From positions 1,426,001 through 1,490,000 of the forward strand of contig OZ243039.1 of assembly GCA_965212025.1 (NCBI GenBank): DNA of 64,000 bases, written 5' to 3'. The DNA is from G965212025 sp965212025. Its GTDB lineage: Bacteria; Pseudomonadota; Gammaproteobacteria; Poriferisulfidales; Oxydemutatoraceae. Positions within the stretch are counted from its first letter, which is position 1. Each line of letters starts with the position of its first letter. The translations under genes were made by a program, and so were the position numbers. Below, in pieces: positions 28,328 through 38,122 of the stretch. A model generated the notes under the pieces. The model ran no database searches. It saw only the letters and a program-made list of their open reading frames with translations, and was not told the DNA's origin.

Positions 28328-28790
28328 GCTGATTTTGGGAGTCTCTTCTTAGGTTGGAATAAACGTGGAAAGTTGTGCGCAATGAAATGGCAGCAATTTT
28401 ATGGGCAGTGCCCGGCGTGAAGCCTCTGTCCTGTTCAAGCCGGCGGCGTCCTGTGCTTGCGTCATTGGAGGCATCTTGCTGCGAATCTAATGGTCTGCTT
28501 TCAAGAGGGCGTCTGCTGTCGCCGCGCCTGTTCCCTTATGGAGTTCGGCACTCGGCGAACAGCTTCATGGCGACTTCGCCATTCTAGTCCATTTCCAGGA
28601 AATACTTTCCCTTTTCCGGTCTGCGCCGCGACCGTGCAGGGATGATTTGCAAGCTCAAGTCGGTGACCATCATTTTCTCCGGCCCTTGCAACGGGGGAGT
28701 CGACTCATCTGCGTCAACGCCAGCGTTTCCGGCCTGATTTACGAGACGAAACACGGGCAGAGTGCAGGCGAGCTTGTATAATGCCTGGCG
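28328..28790. other. Divergent intergenic region before the leu operon
   Basis: About 460 bp between yrdA and leuC. It contains the leuC -10 box near its right end. I found no leucine-rich leader peptide or attenuator and no convincing gene. Confidence 0.45.
28777..28782 (+). promoter_or_regulatory. TATAAT -10 box at leuC
   Basis: A consensus TATAAT ends 8 bases before the leuC ATG (28791), the same geometry as at nadA. No good -35 is seen. If functional, the leuC message would be leaderless or nearly so. Confidence 0.4.
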
Positions 28791-30206
28791 ATGAGCGGGC
28801 AGACACTTTACGACAAATTGTGGTCGAACCATTTGGTCCATGAGGACGCTGAAGGTAATTGCCTGATCTATATTGACCGGCACCTGATTCACGAGGTGAC
28901 CTCACCACAGGCTTTTGACAGTTTGAGGAGCCGTGGCATGAAGCCATGGCGTGTTGATTCCATTCAGGCAGTGGCAGACCACAGTGTGCCAACGGTCGGG
29001 CGGGAACACCCCATTCGCGACCCGGTTGCACGGCTGCAAGTGGATACGCTGGGGAAAAATTGTCGTGAATTTGGCGTCAACTACTTTCCAATGAACGATG
29101 TTCGCCAGGGCATAGTCCACGTTATCGGCCCGGAGCAGGGGGTTACTTTGCCCGGCATGACCGTGGTGTGCGGTGATTCACACACTTCCACGCATGGTGC
29201 TTTTGCAACTTTTTCCTTGGGGATTGGGACGTCGGAAGTGGAGCACGTTCTGGCAACGCAATGCCTGCAAATCAAAAAGGCAAAGTGCATGAGGATCAAC
29301 GTGACGGGGGCACTCCCGCCGGGGGTCACTGCCAAAGATATTATTTTGAAGCTGATTGGAAAAATTGGCGTGGCGGGTGGCACTGGTTTCGTTTTTGAAT
29401 ACGCTGGCAGCACCATTCGCGCTTTGTCCGTGGAGGAGCGCATGACGGTCTGCAATATGTCAATTGAGGCAGGTGCGCGCGCCGGCATGATTGCCTTCGA
29501 TGACCGTGTTGGCCACTACTTTTCCGGACGTCCCTTCGCTCCTTCAGGAAAATTGTGGGAACAGGCACTGGAGCAGTGGCAGTCTCTTCATTCAGACGGG
29601 AATGCGGAATTTGATGCAGAAGTGCGGATGGCGGCAGAAGAAATAGAGCCGCAGGTCACTTGGGGGACATTGCCTGAAATGGTGGTTTCAGTTTCCGGGC
29701 GTGTGCCGGCTCCGGAGCGATTTTCAGATGCCATGCAAGCCGATGCCTGTCGACGCGCACTGGATTACATGGGTTTGGTTGCCAATACTGCGGTTCAGGA
29801 CATTTCAATTGACAAGGTGTTTATTGGCTCTTGCACGAATGGCCGAATCGAGGATTTGCGCGCCGCAGCGCAGGTGGTAAAGGGTCGGAAAATCGCGCAA
29901 AACGTTCGGCTGGCCATGGTGGTTCCGGGCTCAGGATTGGTGAAGCGCCAAGCCGAGGAGGAAGGATTGAATCAGCATTTCGAGGCGGCAGGCTTTCAAT
30001 GGCGTGACCCGGGTTGCTCCATGTGTCTGGGTATGAATGATGATCTTCTGGAGCCGGGCGAAAGGTGTGCAGCCACTTCCAACAGGAACTTTGAAGGGCG
30101 TCAGGGACGTGGTGGCAGAACGCATCTTGTCAGCCCTGCCATGGCCGCTGCAGCCGCCATAGCAGGACATTTCGTAGATGTGCGCGACTGGCCGGAGCCT
30201 TCATGA
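28791..30206 (+). CDS. leuC: 3-isopropylmalate dehydratase large subunit
   Basis: Aconitase-family 4Fe-4S subunit that, with LeuD, isomerises 2- to 3-isopropylmalate. Signatures are VCGDSHTSTHGAFATFSLGIGTSE and the cluster cysteines in FIGSCTNGRIEDL and DPGCSMCLGMN. It has 471 residues, as expected. Its stop overlaps the leuD ATG (ATGA). It is first in a six-gene operon that continues through truA. leuA is not in the window. Confidence 0.97.
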   Translation: MSGQTLYDKLWSNHLVHEDAEGNCLIYIDRHLIHEVTSPQAFDSLRSRGMKPWRVDSIQAVADHSVPTVGREHPIRDPVARLQVDTLGKNCREFGVNYFPMNDVRQGIVHVIGPEQGVTLPGMTVVCGDSHTSTHGAFATFSLGIGTSEVEHVLATQCLQIKKAKCMRINVTGALPPGVTAKDIILKLIGKIGVAGGTGFVFEYAGSTIRALSVEERMTVCNMSIEAGARAGMIAFDDRVGHYFSGRPFAPSGKLWEQALEQWQSLHSDGNAEFDAEVRMAAEEIEPQVTWGTLPEMVVSVSGRVPAPERFSDAMQADACRRALDYMGLVANTAVQDISIDKVFIGSCTNGRIEDLRAAAQVVKGRKIAQNVRLAMVVPGSGLVKRQAEEEGLNQHFEAAGFQWRDPGCSMCLGMNDDLLEPGERCAATSNRNFEGRQGRGGRTHLVSPAMAAAAAIAGHFVDVRDWPEPS

Positions 30207-30853
30207 AATCGTTCACAACTCACCACGGACTGGTGGTGCCATTGGATAAAAGCAATGTTGACACCGACCAAATCATTCCCAAACAGTATCTGAAGTCGGT
30301 GACCTCAACGGGCTATGGTGAGGTTCTTTTTGATTCATGGCGATACCTCGACCCGGGGCACCTCGGGGTGGATCACTCCAAGCGTCGTTTGAACCCCGGT
30401 TTTGTGTTAAACGAACCCTGCTACCAGAAGGGGTCCGTGCTGCTCACCCGCGATAATTTTGGTTGCGGTTCGTCCCGCGAGCACGCAGTTTGGGCATTGC
30501 TGCAGGCAGGCTATTGCGTGGTGTTGGCACCGAGCTTTTCCGATATTTTTCGTGGGAACTGTTACAACAACGGAATGCTTCCAGTGGCTTTGGAAGCGTC
30601 TGAAATCGACACGCTTTTTCAGAGAACGGTCACGAAAAAAGGTTACTGCCTGCATATTTCCCTGCCGGAACAGATGGTTTCCGATGGTGAGTCACAGTGG
30701 CACTTTGAAATTGACGCTTTTCCCAAGCGTTGCCTGTTGGAAGGATTGGATCAGATAGCCTTGACCCTGGAGCAAGCCGAGAAAATTCGTGCTTACGAAC
30801 GGGAGCACGCACGCACCTCGCCCTGGATTTTTTCGGGTGACCCGGCTTCCTGA
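30203..30853 (+). CDS. leuD: 3-isopropylmalate dehydratase small subunit
   Basis: Swivel-domain partner of LeuC. The family pattern LDKSNVDTDQIIPKQYLKS is at the N-terminus, and NFGCGSSREHAVWAL, the substrate-specificity loop, follows. Length (216) is typical of the bacterial form. It overlaps leuC by 4 bp and lies 6 bp before leuB. Confidence 0.97.
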   Translation: MKSFTTHHGLVVPLDKSNVDTDQIIPKQYLKSVTSTGYGEVLFDSWRYLDPGHLGVDHSKRRLNPGFVLNEPCYQKGSVLLTRDNFGCGSSREHAVWALLQAGYCVVLAPSFSDIFRGNCYNNGMLPVALEASEIDTLFQRTVTKKGYCLHISLPEQMVSDGESQWHFEIDAFPKRCLLEGLDQIALTLEQAEKIRAYEREHARTSPWIFSGDPAS

Positions 30854-30859
30854 GCTGAC

Positions 30860-31948
30860 ATGAAGCCGGGCGCTTCATCCAGCCAGGTTTTGCTTTTGCC
30901 AGGTGACGGCATTGGGCCGGAGGTAGTGGCAGAGGCATTCAAGGTCGGAGAGACTCTCGCGCCGTTTCTGCAACGCCCCATTCAATTCAAAACCGGCCTC
31001 ATTGGTGGCTGTGCCGTGGAGGCACTTGGGAAGCCCTTACCCGACATAACGCTGGCAGAGGCGAAGCGGAGCGACGCGATTTTGCTCGGTGCGGTGGGTG
31101 CCCCAAAATACGAAACATTGGCACGCGAGCTACGTCCGGAGCGTGGCCTGCTGGCCATACGCAGTGAGCTCGGGCTGTTCGCCAATTTGCGACCGGCAAA
31201 GGTTTTCCCCAGTTTGGTGAACGCCTCGTCTCTAAAAGCCGAACTCCTGATCGGGCTGGATATCCTGGTCGTGCGGGAACTGATCGGTGGCATCTACTTT
31301 GGTGAACCGCGTGGCCGCCGTAAAAATGACCACGGTGAAGAAGCCTTTAACACGATGGTTTACAACAGCGAAGAAATAGAACGCGTTGTGCGTGTTGCCT
31401 GCGAAGCTGCACGCAAGCGGGGAGGGCGGGTGTGTTCGGTGGACAAGGCAAACGTCCTGGAAGTGTCTGAGTTGTGGCGGGAAGTGGCAAAGCGCACGGC
31501 CAGTGACTACGCGGATGTGGAAATGGATTTCATGTACGTGGACAACGCGGCCATGCAGCTTGTTCGCGACCCCCGGCAATTTGACGTCATCGTGACTGCC
31601 AACCTTTTTGGGGACATTCTTTCCGATTTGGCGGCCATGCTGACCGGATCGATCGGCATGCTGCCGTCAGCCTCGCTTGCGCATGATGGGCCAGGACTGT
31701 TTGAGCCCGTGCATGGTTCCGCCCCTGATCTTGCGGGTCAGAATAGCGCGAACCCCTTGGCGACAATTCTTTCTCTTGCCATGCTGCTACGCCATTCACT
31801 GGCAGAGCAGGAAGCGGCGGAGCGAGTGGAGAATGCGATTGATGGCGCGCTTCAGAAGGGAATGACGGTTGATTTGGCAAATGGCAAGCCTGCGGTCTCC
31901 TGTTCGGAAATGGGCGACTTGGTCGTCAGTTCGTTGCTTGGTGCATAA
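30860..31948 (+). CDS. leuB: 3-isopropylmalate dehydrogenase
   Basis: Oxidises and decarboxylates 3-isopropylmalate with NAD. It has LLPGDGIGPEVVAEA at the N-terminus, GAVGAPKYETL, the substrate loop RPAKVFPSL, VRELIGGIYFGEPRGRR, and NLFGDILSDLAAMLTGSIGM with the metal-binding aspartates. NAD specificity fits HGSAPDLAGQNSANPLA. Length (362) is normal. asd follows after 33 bp with its own agaggaaaaagga site. Confidence 0.97.
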   Translation: MKPGASSSQVLLLPGDGIGPEVVAEAFKVGETLAPFLQRPIQFKTGLIGGCAVEALGKPLPDITLAEAKRSDAILLGAVGAPKYETLARELRPERGLLAIRSELGLFANLRPAKVFPSLVNASSLKAELLIGLDILVVRELIGGIYFGEPRGRRKNDHGEEAFNTMVYNSEEIERVVRVACEAARKRGGRVCSVDKANVLEVSELWREVAKRTASDYADVEMDFMYVDNAAMQLVRDPRQFDVIVTANLFGDILSDLAAMLTGSIGMLPSASLAHDGPGLFEPVHGSAPDLAGQNSANPLATILSLAMLLRHSLAEQEAAERVENAIDGALQKGMTVDLANGKPAVSCSEMGDLVVSSLLGA

Positions 31949-31981
31949 TCGGGCACCGCCGGACTGTCAGAGGAAAAAGGA

Positions 31982-33004
31982 ATGGAACAAAAGCTTGATG
32001 TGGCAGTCGTCGGTGCTACGGGTGCGGTAGGCGAGGCGATACTCAAAGTACTCGCTGAGCGGAATTTTCCCTGTGGTGAGGTATTTCCTTTGGCAAGCCA
32101 TCGTTCGGTGGGCAAGGTCTTGCCTTTTGCCGGGCGTACGCTTGAAGTCCAGGATCTCGATGCTTTCGATTTCTCCAATGCCCGGATTGCGTTGTTTTCT
32201 GCCGGTGCCGAAATTTCAGCACGCTATGCGCCGCGCGCAGCCGAAGCCGGGTGCGTGGTGATTGACAACACTTCGCAGTATCGCAATGAAGCTGCCATCC
32301 CACTGGTGGTTCCGGAAGTCAACGGCGAGACCATCGCGCTTTACCGGCAGCGGGGCATCATTGCCAATCCAAACTGCTCGACGATTCAAATGGTAATGGT
32401 GCTCAAGCCCCTTCATGACTGTTTTCATGCCCTGAGGGTCAACGTGGTGACCTATCAGGCTGTGTCCGGAGCCGGGCGTCGCGCCATTGCGGAAATGGAA
32501 GAGGGAAGCCGTGCTGCGCTCGCTGGCGAACGACATGAAGGGTGGGCCGGTCGGATCGCCTTCAATATTTTGCCGCATATTGGTGATTTTGAAGAGAACG
32601 GGTACACCAAGGAAGAAATGAAGATGGTTTGGGAAACACGCAAAATACTCGGCGAGCCCGAGCTACAGGTGAATCCGACAGCAGCTCGGGTTCCGGTGGC
32701 TTATGGCCACTCCATGGCGGTTCACCTTGAGTTTGCGTCTGAACCGGATATTGCGCAGGTGCGCGACGTACTTGCCAGCACCAGCGGGGTAGAGGTGTTT
32801 GATGAAGTGGGGGGGCAGAGATACCCGACTGCGGTGACCGAAGCAGCCGGTAAAGATGCGGTGTTTGTAGGCAGAATACGTCGCGATATTTCACACCCCA
32901 AAGGGCTGGATTTGTGGGTGGTGGCAGACAATCTACGAAAAGGGGCAGCGACGAACAGCGTACAGATTGCCGAGTGCTTGCAACGCGATTATCTCAATTC
33001 CTGA
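31982..33004 (+). CDS. asd: Aspartate-semialdehyde dehydrogenase
   Basis: Reduces aspartyl phosphate to the semialdehyde, the branch point for lysine, threonine and methionine. N-terminal VAVVGATGAVGEAIL binds NADPH; the catalytic Cys is in NPNCSTIQMVM; substrate residues are in QAVSGAGRRAI and RVPVAYGHSMAVHLEF. It belongs to the Pseudomonas-type second asd class (340 residues) that sits next to leuB and fimV. Its 3' end overlaps the fimV-like gene by 31 bp. Confidence 0.96.
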   Translation: MEQKLDVAVVGATGAVGEAILKVLAERNFPCGEVFPLASHRSVGKVLPFAGRTLEVQDLDAFDFSNARIALFSAGAEISARYAPRAAEAGCVVIDNTSQYRNEAAIPLVVPEVNGETIALYRQRGIIANPNCSTIQMVMVLKPLHDCFHALRVNVVTYQAVSGAGRRAIAEMEEGSRAALAGERHEGWAGRIAFNILPHIGDFEENGYTKEEMKMVWETRKILGEPELQVNPTAARVPVAYGHSMAVHLEFASEPDIAQVRDVLASTSGVEVFDEVGGQRYPTAVTEAAGKDAVFVGRIRRDISHPKGLDLWVVADNLRKGAATNSVQIAECLQRDYLNS

Positions 33005-34071
33005 CGGTACTTTCTGTGCTTGTGGCGATGGCCTGGCCGGTGCGTCCGGTGCTTGCTTTCGAATTGGGCGATTTGACCGTAGACAGCCACGTGGGAGAGA
33101 TTCTTGCCGCGCGCATTGAGGTGTTTGGCGAGATTGAAGCTCTTTCAACGGTTGAAATTGCAGCGCCTGAGATTTTCATCAAGGAGCATGTTGGCTGGCG
33201 TCCGTTTCACGAGCGCCTGGTGGTCGAGCCGGTTGTGAGTGCCCATCCCCCCTACTTGTCGCTCAGCAGTATTGGCTTTATCAAGCGACAGCATTTTGGC
33301 TTGATCATCGCTGTGACGCAAAACGACCAAGTGACATACACCACCTATCGCGTGGTCTTGAAGCCACGGATTTCGCTGTCGGGTTCGGCATCACCGGAGG
33401 AAAGCCTGTCTGCGCCGGAAGTGCTGTCTGCCTTGGTGGCACAACTGGGAGCCAATGGCAAAGTCCCCGACGTTTCAGTTTTCACAGAGCTCGTGCGTGT
33501 TGGCGATGATGGTCGGGAAGACGAAGGTGGCGTCAAAATGCCGGTGCTGAGGTTCGCGGGTGAGCCCGGGACGGCCTTCGTCAATGGATTGCTGGCGTTG
33601 ATGACGCCGGTGGAAAGGCAGCGTTTCGACTCCTTGAGAGCACGGCAGAGCACTACGAAGGACGTTATTTTGGCATTGCTTTTTGACCCGCCCGGCAGCT
33701 TGTTGAAGCGACTGCTTCGGGAAGGGCGCCACACCAGGGAACTGCTGCCTCGGGAAGGGCAGGAGATGCACTTAAAACAGATGCAGGAAAACAATCTCGC
33801 TCTGCAAAACGAGGTGCTGGCTCTGCAAAGCGAGCTTGAGGTTCTGCAAGAGCAGCGGGTGCCCGTGCCAGAAATGAGCGTCGACACAGACAGTCCCGAC
33901 GTTGATTTTCGGTTTTTTCAGGAGAACTGGACAATATTGCTAACCAAGCGTCCTTGGCAGGTGCTGGCGGCGGTGGCTTTTGTCCTGACGTTGGTCGTGC
34001 TGGGACAGTGGCTACGGGCACGCCGGAAAAGTCACCGTATGGCCAGCCGAAAAACACCCGACCTCTGGTGA
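32974..34071 (+). CDS. Short FimV-like protein
   Basis: From GTG 32974 the product has a signal peptide (MLATRLSQFLTVLSVLVAMAW to PVLA) then the FimV N-terminal domain (FELGDLTVDSHVGEILAARIEV). A predicted coiled coil (LKQMQENNLALQNEVLALQS) and one transmembrane helix (VLAAVAFVLTLVVLGQWL) follow, and the protein ends soon after. Pseudomonas FimV, a polar hub for type IV pili, is over 900 residues with a long acidic region and C-terminal TPR domain, all missing here. There is no in-frame remnant after the stop; truA overlaps it as GTGA. It is a short natural version or a truncated gene kept for its membrane part. The position between asd and truA is the classical fimV site. Confidence 0.8.
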   Translation: MLATRLSQFLTVLSVLVAMAWPVRPVLAFELGDLTVDSHVGEILAARIEVFGEIEALSTVEIAAPEIFIKEHVGWRPFHERLVVEPVVSAHPPYLSLSSIGFIKRQHFGLIIAVTQNDQVTYTTYRVVLKPRISLSGSASPEESLSAPEVLSALVAQLGANGKVPDVSVFTELVRVGDDGREDEGGVKMPVLRFAGEPGTAFVNGLLALMTPVERQRFDSLRARQSTTKDVILALLFDPPGSLLKRLLREGRHTRELLPREGQEMHLKQMQENNLALQNEVLALQSELEVLQEQRVPVPEMSVDTDSPDVDFRFFQENWTILLTKRPWQVLAAVAFVLTLVVLGQWLRARRKSHRMASRKTPDLW

Positions 34072-34952
34072 GATATGCAGTCGGCGTTGAGTACGACGGA
34101 AGCGGTTTTCATGGCTGGCAAAGCCAACGGGATGTACAGACGGTTCAAGAGTGCCTGAACTCTGCTTTGAGCCAGGTTGCCGCGCATCCCGTTTCCTTGA
34201 GCTGTGCCGGACGAACCGACAGCGGAGTCCACGCTCTGTGCCAAGTGGCGCACTTTGACTCGGATGCTGGCAGGCCGCTTCGGGAGTGGCGGCGGGGAGC
34301 CAACTCACACCTTCCGGATGCGATCTCCGTGCAATGGGCAGCCTCGGTTCCCGCAGAGTTTCACGCCCGCTACAGTGCCCTTGCACGTTGTTACCAGTAT
34401 TTGATTCTGGATGGCACGGAGCGTTCTTCCGTCTGGCGAGACCGCGCCACCGTAGAAAGGCAGCGATTGCAGGTGGAGGCAATGCACGAAGCGGCTCAGG
34501 CGCTCATTGGCGAACAGGATTTCAGCAGTTTCCGAGCCGCAGGTTGCCAGGCACTGAATGCCGTGCGAACGGTACATCACGTGCAAGTCTGCCGTGTGGG
34601 AATATTCGTGATTTTAACGATTAGGGCGAATGCTTTTTTACAGCACATGGTGCGTAACATTGCCGGTTCACTGTTGGAGATTGGTCGTGGCAGGCAGACA
34701 GTAAAGTGGCTGGCCGAGGTGCTGGCGATGCGTGACCGCACGGTTGCCGCTGCCGCAGCACCGGCGAATGGACTGTATTTTTGCGGGGTTCTGTATCCAT
34801 CCGTGTACAAATTGTCAGCACTGTCCACATTTCCGTTGGGGCTCGTTTCTGACCCGGGGCAGGAAGCCGCAGAAACGAAGACTTGGCAGCTTGACCCGCG
34901 GGTTATTCCCAATGGTGGTTCAGCGTTGACCGCCAAGGGCAAGTCAAGTTAG
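34068..34952 (+). CDS. truA: tRNA pseudouridine(38-40) synthase
   Basis: Makes pseudouridine at positions 38-40 of tRNA anticodon arms. Catalytic Asp is in CAGRTDSGVHAL; other signatures are VEYDGSGFHGWQSQ near the N-terminus and FLQHMVRNIAGSLLEIGRG. GTG 34068 overlaps the preceding stop (GTGA) and gives a normal start, VRYAVGVEYDG. The last ~25 residues (ETKTWQL to KGKSS) go slightly beyond the usual end. Last gene of the leu operon. Confidence 0.95.
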   Translation: MRYAVGVEYDGSGFHGWQSQRDVQTVQECLNSALSQVAAHPVSLSCAGRTDSGVHALCQVAHFDSDAGRPLREWRRGANSHLPDAISVQWAASVPAEFHARYSALARCYQYLILDGTERSSVWRDRATVERQRLQVEAMHEAAQALIGEQDFSSFRAAGCQALNAVRTVHHVQVCRVGIFVILTIRANAFLQHMVRNIAGSLLEIGRGRQTVKWLAEVLAMRDRTVAAAAAPANGLYFCGVLYPSVYKLSALSTFPLGLVSDPGQEAAETKTWQLDPRVIPNGGSALTAKGKSS

Positions 34953-35086
34953 AAGATTATCTCCGGGAGAATAAAGGCATCTGACATTAAACCCACGCCT
35001 GGGAGGAACTCCTTTGGGCTTTGGCTTGGTTTTGCGGCCTGTGCCAAAAGCAGTGCAGTCCAGTGCAAAATACAGCGCACACGATT

Positions 35087-35160
35087 GCCGGTGTAGCTCA
35101 GTACGGCAGAGCAACTGATTCGTAATCAGTAGGTCGGTGGTTCAAATCCACTCACCGGCA
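35087..35160 (+). tRNA. tRNA-Thr (CGT)
   Basis: Acceptor gccggtg pairs with caccggc; anticodon stem actga/tcagt encloses ttcgtaa with anticodon CGT (reads ACG). T arm ggtgg-ttcaaat-ccact is perfect. The 3' CCA is not encoded. Stands alone downstream of truA. Confidence 0.93.
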
Positions 35161-35477
35161 TCACTCCAGGAGATTTTTTCAGGAAGAGCATTCCCCGTCC
35201 TTTGCCAAGTCCCGGGCATCACGGGACAGGCATTCGGGATGACACGTGGGACGCACACAAAAAAAGCCTGAAGCTTTGCAGCCGCTGTTTTTTCAAACTG
35301 ATGAATGACCGTCAGTGGCAGCCAAGTGGCACTAAAGCATAGCGTTCAGCGTCTTGTGGGAGGTCTTGTCTTGATGAGCCATCAGGCAGCCCTGCCTCGG
35401 TTTCACGGCATGCTGGCTTTGGCAAACCATTTTCGCGCTCTGCACATCAACAATTTGGTCTGGATCAGCACGCTTAC

Positions 35478-35836
35478 ATGGGAAAGAAAAAGGCAGATCC
35501 ACGAATCCTTGTCCTCTGCAAAAAGGTAACCAAGAAGTGCTCCAGGATCATGGTTGGTCACATCCTGAAGCACGGACACTGTTACCACCGAGGAGTTACG
35601 GGAAATTTGCGGCTTATGACCGCCCTCCTCGCGTTGCGCGGGATCTACGTGAAGAAGGTGTGCCGTTGGAAACCTTTCGTATCAAGAGCAACCGAACAGG
35701 TAGAAAGATCGCGGCTTACAGGTTTAACGGTCCCACCAAAATCAAGCGAGGTCGAGTCGGCGGACGCAAGGTGTTTTCAAAAGCCTTCAAGGATGCGCTG
35801 ATTGAGCGTTATGGCGAGTTTGCTGTTCAACGGTGA
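35478..35836 (+). pseudogene. Frameshifted gene remnant with winged-helix-like segment
   Basis: ATG 35478 begins MGKKKADPRILVLCKKVTK, and a shift near 35535 leads to a second frame, EVLQDHGWSHPEARTLLPP, continuing with YGKFAAYDRPPRVARDLREE and ending GGRKVFSKAFKDALIERYGE. Read together they form one plausible ~120-residue protein. From memory, the second part resembles the winged-helix region that precedes the HNH nuclease domain in some restriction-associated enzymes, but no HNH domain follows in any frame. It is probably a truncated and frameshifted defence gene. Low certainty on family. Confidence 0.4.
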
Positions 35837-36061
35837 ACCCTCCATCGGTGTCAGGGTCGCTTGCTGGCAGGTGCCGGACATACGCATTCGAATTTCCTGG
35901 CCGGCAGAGGTGCAAGTAAAATACTTCCGAGGAGACAGCCGGATTGGTTTGCGCACGACTTGCGAGCCATGATTTTTTCCTGCCACGTGACCTCGTACCA
36001 TGATGTCTGAATAGACCCCCGGTCTGTTGTCACTTCGGTAACTGCCTGTATAAACACGAGA

Positions 36062-36535
36062 ATGCAAGTAAGAGAAATGACACCCGATGATATCGGGGAT
36101 GTTGTCGGCATCGAGGAGGCCAGCTATGGTTTTCCATGGGGTGAGCAAGTCTTCCGCGACTGCCTGCTTTTGGGGTATCCAGCCCACGTTGTTGAACACG
36201 CGAGGAGTATTGCCGGCTATGTCATCGTGATTCATGGCCAACGAAGCTCCCACATTCTGAATTTATGCGTTTCCCCAAAGCACAGGAAGCAGGGTTGGGG
36301 GCGCGGGCTTTTGCAGATGACATGCCAGGCAGCAGAGCTCTCTGGTTCTTCCTGCATTTTTCTTGAAGTCCGCTCCAGTAATGACAAGGCCAAATCCCTT
36401 TACGCATCCGAGTTTTTTCAAGTGATTTCCGTCAAAAAAGACTACTACCCCGCACAGCATGGCCGTGAAGATGCGCTGGTTTATATCAAGATGCTGAATG
36501 GCCTTGGGTACACCGTCACCCACCCTGGCCTGTAG
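36062..36535 (+). CDS. rimI: Ribosomal protein bS18 alanine N-acetyltransferase
   Basis: GNAT-fold enzyme. The acetyl-CoA loop is RKQGWGRGLLQ after the strand ILNLCVSPKHR, and the substrate side has FLEVRSSNDKAKSLYAS, both RimI hallmarks. Length (157) is normal. It stands alone with an intrinsic terminator immediately downstream. The left side of the defence island begins after it. Confidence 0.9.
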   Translation: MQVREMTPDDIGDVVGIEEASYGFPWGEQVFRDCLLLGYPAHVVEHARSIAGYVIVIHGQRSSHILNLCVSPKHRKQGWGRGLLQMTCQAAELSGSSCIFLEVRSSNDKAKSLYASEFFQVISVKKDYYPAQHGREDALVYIKMLNGLGYTVTHPGL

Positions 36536-36546
36536 CGTACAGAGCC

Positions 36547-36571
36547 GGTGCTGTCTCGGCACAGCACCTTT
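36547..36571 (+). terminator. Intrinsic terminator of rimI
   Basis: Perfect 8-bp stem ggtgctgt/acagcacc around a 6-base loop (ctcggc), followed by ttt. It lies 11 bp after the rimI stop. Confidence 0.75.
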
Positions 36572-36801
36572 CCTGATTTCCTGTTCCGCCACCGCGTGTG
36601 CCCGAACCAGCAGGTGACCAGCAGGTCGGACAGGAAGTATTGCGGGTGCGGCTGCCGAGGCTTGAGTTCGGAACGTTCACTCAGTTTCCTCCACCGCGCC
36701 TTGGGGACTTCCGAAAGTACCTGCTCAAAACCCCGGCACCAACCGAGTGATTGGTTCGGGTCTATTCGTATATCGCGGATTTCATTGGCGAGCCAAACAG
36801 C

Positions 36802-38122
36802 CTAATCGCTTGTCATCGAATACGGATTTAAGAATTGCCGTCCCCAAAGAAGCCCCTTGCCCCCTTCGCTCAACCCGGCTTCTTCGCAAACTGTGTCCCA
36901 CTGCTGCTCAATGGCAGCGGTTAGTTCCTCAAAAATGCTGCGAGCCTCTGCCTCTGACAGCAAGAAGTTGTGCGCGGTTTCAAGGCAGCTTTTGAGCTGG
37001 CTGAGATTGTTGTTGCCAGAAATCTGCATGGCCTGTGACGCTTCATTGCCCGTGCGGCCTTGGGGACAAATGTCATACGCAGGAGTGAGAGCCAGCTCGC
37101 TGCCATTCCAGAACGCAGCATGGTTGCGTGCGTGGTCATCGGTATTGCCGCAAAGAATGTGAAAGACGAGCCGTGAGAACAATTCCCGAAGCGTTCTTTT
37201 TGGGTCGGTGAAACGGTGGCGGACGATTTCAGCGAGTGTTTCGTAGCTGGCGTAACGCGCCATCATTTCATCAAGCGCAAGCAGTGTCAGCGCGGAGACC
37301 ATGGCCTTACGCGACCAACCCTCGCCTGTGGGAGCGCGGTCAAACCGCTCAATCAGGAGTACCTCTTTATCGGCCAACTTGACCAATTTGACGGGCGCGA
37401 CATTCAGGCCAGCCAGTGAGGCTAGCCGCATGGCGACAAATTCAGCCTTGACGACGCTATAAAGGTCAGTGATGGATGGGAACTTTGCGACGTACTGTTT
37501 GCCCTGATTCTTATCCTGGAACAAGGCTTTTGGCCGCTAAATAAAATTAGCGCCGCCGATAGCACCACCATGGAACAATGCCCGTTACCTATCCAATTCC
37601 GGCGAGAGAGGGAGGCCTTTTTCTACCCGCTCGCCGGACTCCATCAGTTCTTCCAGGTTGGTCTTGTCGGTGACACGAGGCAGGTAATTCGGTTGGCGAG
37701 CGCTGAAAATCGAGTGCGCCGACCCGGTTGGAACCGGACTCCAGCAGGTAACAGGCGAGTGTGGCCGCTGCAGGTAATCCTGCGGTCAGCTCATTCAGGT
37801 CGGCTGTATCCGTATTCACGCCCTTGCGTCCCAGCACCCTGTTCATCACTACACGCCGTCCCCAGGCATCGGGCGAGGCGTCCCGAATGCAGCCGGGCAT
37901 GCTTAGACCATCGGGCAGGGGCAGCATTCCGGCTTTTAACGGTAATTCCGGCTCATAAATCGGGATGGCGGGCTTACTATCACCAACGCGCCCAAGGTAG
38001 CTTTTGCCATAGTGGAACCGGACATTGCCGTTATCGGCTTCCAGCCGTCCGGCCACAACGGGCTCCGTTTCGTCTGGCAACCATATCCAGACGAAGGCTT
38101 CTTTGTCGCTGCTAGAAGTCAT
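36802..38122 (-). pseudogene. HipA-type kinase toxin, inactivated
   Basis: HipA kinases phosphorylate glutamyl-tRNA synthetase or related targets and cause persistence. Both halves are recognisable: the N-terminal half (FVWIWLPDETEPVVAGRL, then SPDAWGRRVVMNR) and the C-terminal kinase half with the active-site LCGNTDDHARNHA. Between them are three lesions. An extra T at about 37688 breaks the frame after FQRSPTE. After continuing as LPRVTDKTNLEELMESG, an in-frame TAA lies at 37585-37587. A TAG at 37537-37539 is associated with a small insertion in the conserved GGA-PKAL segment. The start overlaps hipB by 11 bp. The toxin should be dead while hipB is intact. Confidence 0.88.
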
